From Iamia sp964643485 (lineage in GTDB: Bacteria; Actinomycetota; Acidimicrobiia; Acidimicrobiales; Iamiaceae), in the NCBI GenBank assembly GCA_964643485.1, contig CAZXRA010000139.1, positions 1 through 7,511 on the forward strand: a stretch of 7,511 bases of DNA, given 5' to 3'. Shown here one piece after another: positions 5,643-7,511 of this stretch. The notes beneath the pieces were generated by a model. The model saw nothing but the letters and a program-made list of their open reading frames with translations. It did not search any database and was not told where the DNA came from. A program made the translations under genes and the position numbers. The first letter of the stretch is position 1; the number at the start of each line of letters is the position of its first letter.

Positions 5643-5993
5643 CTACGAGAACCAGACCTTCTGGTGGTTCCGGCTCTGAGGGTGGACCAGCAAGGCGAAC
5701 TGGGCCACGGCGATGAGCAGGCTGAGGCCCACGCTCAGGCCCCCCGCCTGGAAGGCCACGAGCCACAGCAGGGCCGAGACGGCGGAGACCCCCACGCCCA
5801 GCACCCAGCCCCAGCGCTTCTCGTTGGCGATGCCCAGCCCGGCGGCGGCCGACCCCACCACGAGGGCGGTCCCCAGGGGGAAGGCCATGACGCGGAGGAA
5901 GAGGATGCCGAACACGGCATCGGCGTAGAGGAGGAACATCCCCATCTGCAGGGTCTGCGGCAGGGACGGGTTGCTCCAACGGTCGAGCGGCAT
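5643..5993 (-). CDS. Small four-helix membrane protein, function unknown
   Basis: The 116-residue protein has a short amphipathic N-terminus (MPLDRWSNPSLPQTLQ), then four hydrophobic stretches at about 17-37, 39-56, 62-82 and 86-104, and a polar C-terminus with HPQSRNHQKVWF. Both ends would be on the same side, probably cytoplasmic. I recall similar small proteins with a DRWS.PSLPQTL start and HPQSR..Q..W end from related actinobacteria but none with a known function. ATG 5993 is chosen because that conserved-looking N-terminus begins there; the upstream extension is Arg/Ala-rich and lies antisense to the neighbouring gene. The ATG shares two bases with the ATG of the divergent nucleotidyltransferase. 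It is the first gene of a minus-strand run with the hydratase and synthetase, so it may be co-transcribed with them. Confidence 0.78.
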   Translation of the reverse strand: MPLDRWSNPSLPQTLQMGMFLLYADAVFGILFLRVMAFPLGTALVVGSAAAGLGIANEKRWGWVLGVGVSAVSALLWLVAFQAGGLSVGLSLLIAVAQFALLVHPQSRNHQKVWFS

Positions 5994-6768
5994 GGCTGAC
6001 AGTCTGGCAGCCGTGGTGTTGGCCGCTGGTGCCGGCACGCGCCTGGCCCCGCTCACCCGTCGGCGCCCCAAGGCTCTGTGCCCCGTGGGCGACCGTCCCC
6101 TCGTCGATCACGCGGTGGCCCGGGCCACTGCCGTGGCTGATGCCGTGGCCGTCAACGTCCACCACGGCCGGGAGCAGATGGAGGCCCGCCTGGCCGAGCC
6201 GGTGGCAGGCACGGCCGTCCACGCCTCGATCGAGGACGGACGGGCTCGGGGGACGGCCGGGGCCCTCGGCTTGCTACGGGAGTGGATCGCGGGCCGGCCG
6301 GTGCTGGTCACCAACGCCGACGCCTGGCTGGGGGCCGTCGACCTCGCCCCCTTCGTCGCCGGGTGGGACGGCGAGCGCACCCGCCTGCTCTGCGTCGACG
6401 ACCCGGGCCGGGGCGACTTCGGTCCCCTCCGGTACTGCGGCGTCGCCCTCATGCCCTGGGCCGTGGTCAGCACCCTCGGCCCGGAGCCGTCGGGTCTCTA
6501 CGAGACGGCATGGCGGCACGCTCGCCTGGCCGGCACCCTCGACCTCGTCGTCCACCACGGGCCCTTCCTCGATTGTGGCACCGTCGCCGACTACCTGGCG
6601 GCCAACCTCGACTGGTCCGGTGGCGAGAGCGTGGTGGGCGAGGGGGCGTCGATCGGCGAGGGGGCCGCTCTCGTGCGCTCCGTGGTGTGGCCGGGGGCCG
6701 TCGTGGCTCCGGGAGAGCGTCTGCTCGACGCCGTCCGAGCCGACGACCTCACCGTGCTCGTCCGATAG
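5992..6768 (+). CDS. Sugar-phosphate nucleotidyltransferase (NDP-sugar pyrophosphorylase family)
   Basis: The 258-residue protein carries the nucleotidyltransferase signature LAAGAGTRLAPLT...PKAL (9-29), the metal-binding Asp D110 in TNADAW, and a second metal/sugar-site block FLDCGTVADYLAANL (192-206, D194). The last 45 residues have rudimentary hexapeptide repeats (VVGEGASIGEGAALVRSVVWPGAVV), like the short beta-helix tails of mannose-1-phosphate guanylyl- or glucose-1-phosphate transferases. It is shorter than typical ManC/GlmU-like enzymes (about 350 or more) and similar to MurU-type enzymes. It would join a sugar-1-phosphate to an NTP, releasing pyrophosphate; sugar and base are not readable. 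ATG 5992 is favoured; GTG 6013 would start directly at VLAAG and cannot be excluded. No Shine-Dalgarno is obvious. Its 3' end overlaps rlmN by 20 bases. Confidence 0.9.
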   Translation: MADSLAAVVLAAGAGTRLAPLTRRRPKALCPVGDRPLVDHAVARATAVADAVAVNVHHGREQMEARLAEPVAGTAVHASIEDGRARGTAGALGLLREWIAGRPVLVTNADAWLGAVDLAPFVAGWDGERTRLLCVDDPGRGDFGPLRYCGVALMPWAVVSTLGPEPSGLYETAWRHARLAGTLDLVVHHGPFLDCGTVADYLAANLDWSGGESVVGEGASIGEGAALVRSVVWPGAVVAPGERLLDAVRADDLTVLVR

Positions 6769-7511
6769 CCCTTCCCAAGCGGACGGGTTGGGTGGCGGCA
6801 CTGGCCGCGAGCTGGCCGCAGGCGGCGTCGATGGACGTCCCCCGGGTGTCGCGCACGGTGACGTTCACGCCCTGGGCCGTCAGGGCCGACCGGAAGGCCT
6901 CGACCCGGGCCGGAGGTGATCCCCGGGTGAGGTAGCCCGGCGTGGGGTTGAGAGGGATGAGGTTGACGTGGGCCCGGAGGGGCCGGGCGTAGGCGGCGAG
7001 CTGCTCGACGTCGTCGTCCCGGTCGTTGACCCCGTCGATGAGGGCCCACTCGAAGCTGAGGCGTCGGCCCGTGGCTTCGATGTGCTCCTGGCACGCCTGG
7101 GCCAGCATCGTCAGCGGGTAACGGCGGTTGATGGGCACCAGCTCGTCGCGGCAGGCGTCGTCGGCCGAGTGGAGGGAAACGGCCAGGTTCACGGGGAGAT
7201 CCTCGGCGGCCATGCGCCGGATGCCGGGGACGATCCCGACCGTCGACACGGTGAGATGCCGGGCCCCGAGGCCCAGGTCGCCGTGGATGCGCCGGATGGC
7301 CGTCCAGAGGGCGTCGTAGTTGGCCAGCGGCTCGCCCATCCCCATGAAGACGACGTTGCCCAGGCGGTGGCCGTCGTCCCGGGCCCGGCGGGCGGCTCGT
7401 ACCACCTGCTCCACGATCTCGCCGGAGCTGAGGTGCCGGGTGAACCCGGCCTGCCCGGTGGCGCAGAACCCGCACCCCATCGCGCAGCCGGCCTGGCTCG
7501 ACACGCACACC
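6749..7511 (-). CDS. rlmN: Dual-specificity RNA methyltransferase RlmN, N-terminus beyond window edge
   Basis: RlmN is a radical-SAM enzyme that C2-methylates A2503 of 23S rRNA and A37 of some tRNAs. The 253 visible residues are the C-terminal two thirds. The first visible cysteine (fragment residue 2, in CVSSQAGC) matches E. coli Cys118, and the 4Fe-4S cysteines CAMGCGFC (9, 13, 16) follow. GMGEPL (57-62) is the SAM-contacting motif, SLHS (112-115) is conserved, and DAACGQL (C231) supplies the methyl-carrying cysteine (Cys355 in E. coli). All catalytic cysteines are intact. The first codon in view is GTG at 7508-7510, read here as an internal Val, not a start. About 115 N-terminal residues are missing. 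The last 20 bases run antisense to the nucleotidyltransferase stop region. Confidence 0.97.
   Translation of the reverse strand, partial: VCVSSQAGCAMGCGFCATGQAGFTRHLSSGEIVEQVVRAARRARDDGHRLGNVVFMGMGEPLANYDALWTAIRRIHGDLGLGARHLTVSTVGIVPGIRRMAAEDLPVNLAVSLHSADDACRDELVPINRRYPLTMLAQACQEHIEATGRRLSFEWALIDGVNDRDDDVEQLAAYARPLRAHVNLIPLNPTPGYLTRGSPPARVEAFRSALTAQGVNVTVRDTRGTSIDAACGQLAASAATQPVRLGRAIGRAR

Noticed and set aside
5127..5999. 290-residue plus-strand frame opposite the hydratase and membrane protein
   Set aside because: Low-complexity His/Gly/Glu-rich shadow; the opposite strand carries clear MaoC motifs.
6591..7508. 305-residue minus-strand frame overlapping rlmN
   Set aside because: Arg/Pro-rich out-of-frame translation; the rlmN frame contains the radical-SAM cysteines.

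Overview
The window is about 70% GC with strongly G/C-biased third codon positions, a FadD19-like acyl-CoA synthetase, a MaoC hydratase resembling mycobacterial Rv0130, a VapBC module and several genes that seem to lack Shine-Dalgarno sites. This points to a high-GC actinobacterium, possibly of the Acidimicrobiia; the class is an inference from protein flavour, not from a marker gene. It looks mostly like an ordinary chromosomal housekeeping and catabolic region with one small accessory insert (vapBC). I found no phage, transposon, CRISPR or clear defence cluster other than VapBC.

Layout. (1) Bases 2-2163, plus strand: the 3' part of an acyl-CoA carboxylase carboxyltransferase gene, overlapping by one base (TGATG) an HMG-CoA lyase-type gene. 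Together they suggest leucine or branched-acid catabolism: carboxylation of an enoyl-CoA followed by cleavage to acetyl-CoA and acetoacetate. (2) Bases 2266-2490: a small zinc-ribbon, single-helix membrane protein of unknown function. (3) Bases 2547-2624: tRNA-Pro(GGG) with encoded CCA, followed by a GC-rich hairpin terminator. (4) Bases 2799-3444: a vapBC toxin-antitoxin operon with a near-perfect operator palindrome that runs into the antitoxin ATG. The 191 bases between the tRNA and vapB hold the terminator and the vapB promoter/operator and nothing else I can support. (5) Bases 3445-5993, minus strand: a likely three-gene unit, read as small four-helix membrane protein, MaoC/HTD-type hydratase, acyl-CoA synthetase; the two enzymes fit acyl-CoA activation and hydration. 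(6) Bases 5992-6768, plus strand: a sugar-phosphate nucleotidyltransferase, divergent from the membrane protein, with the two ATGs sharing a CATG. (7) Bases 6749-7511, minus strand: the 3' part of rlmN (23S rRNA A2503 / tRNA A37 methyltransferase), overlapping the nucleotidyltransferase tail to tail by 20 bases.

The region is very compact: genes abut or overlap at four places, and two candidate TANNNT -10 boxes sit 7-8 bases before start codons, which suggests leaderless transcripts. The points most worth following are the Cys-to-Ser change at the catalytic-loop position of the HMG-CoA lyase, the shared divergent start codons, and the vapB operator/start overlap.
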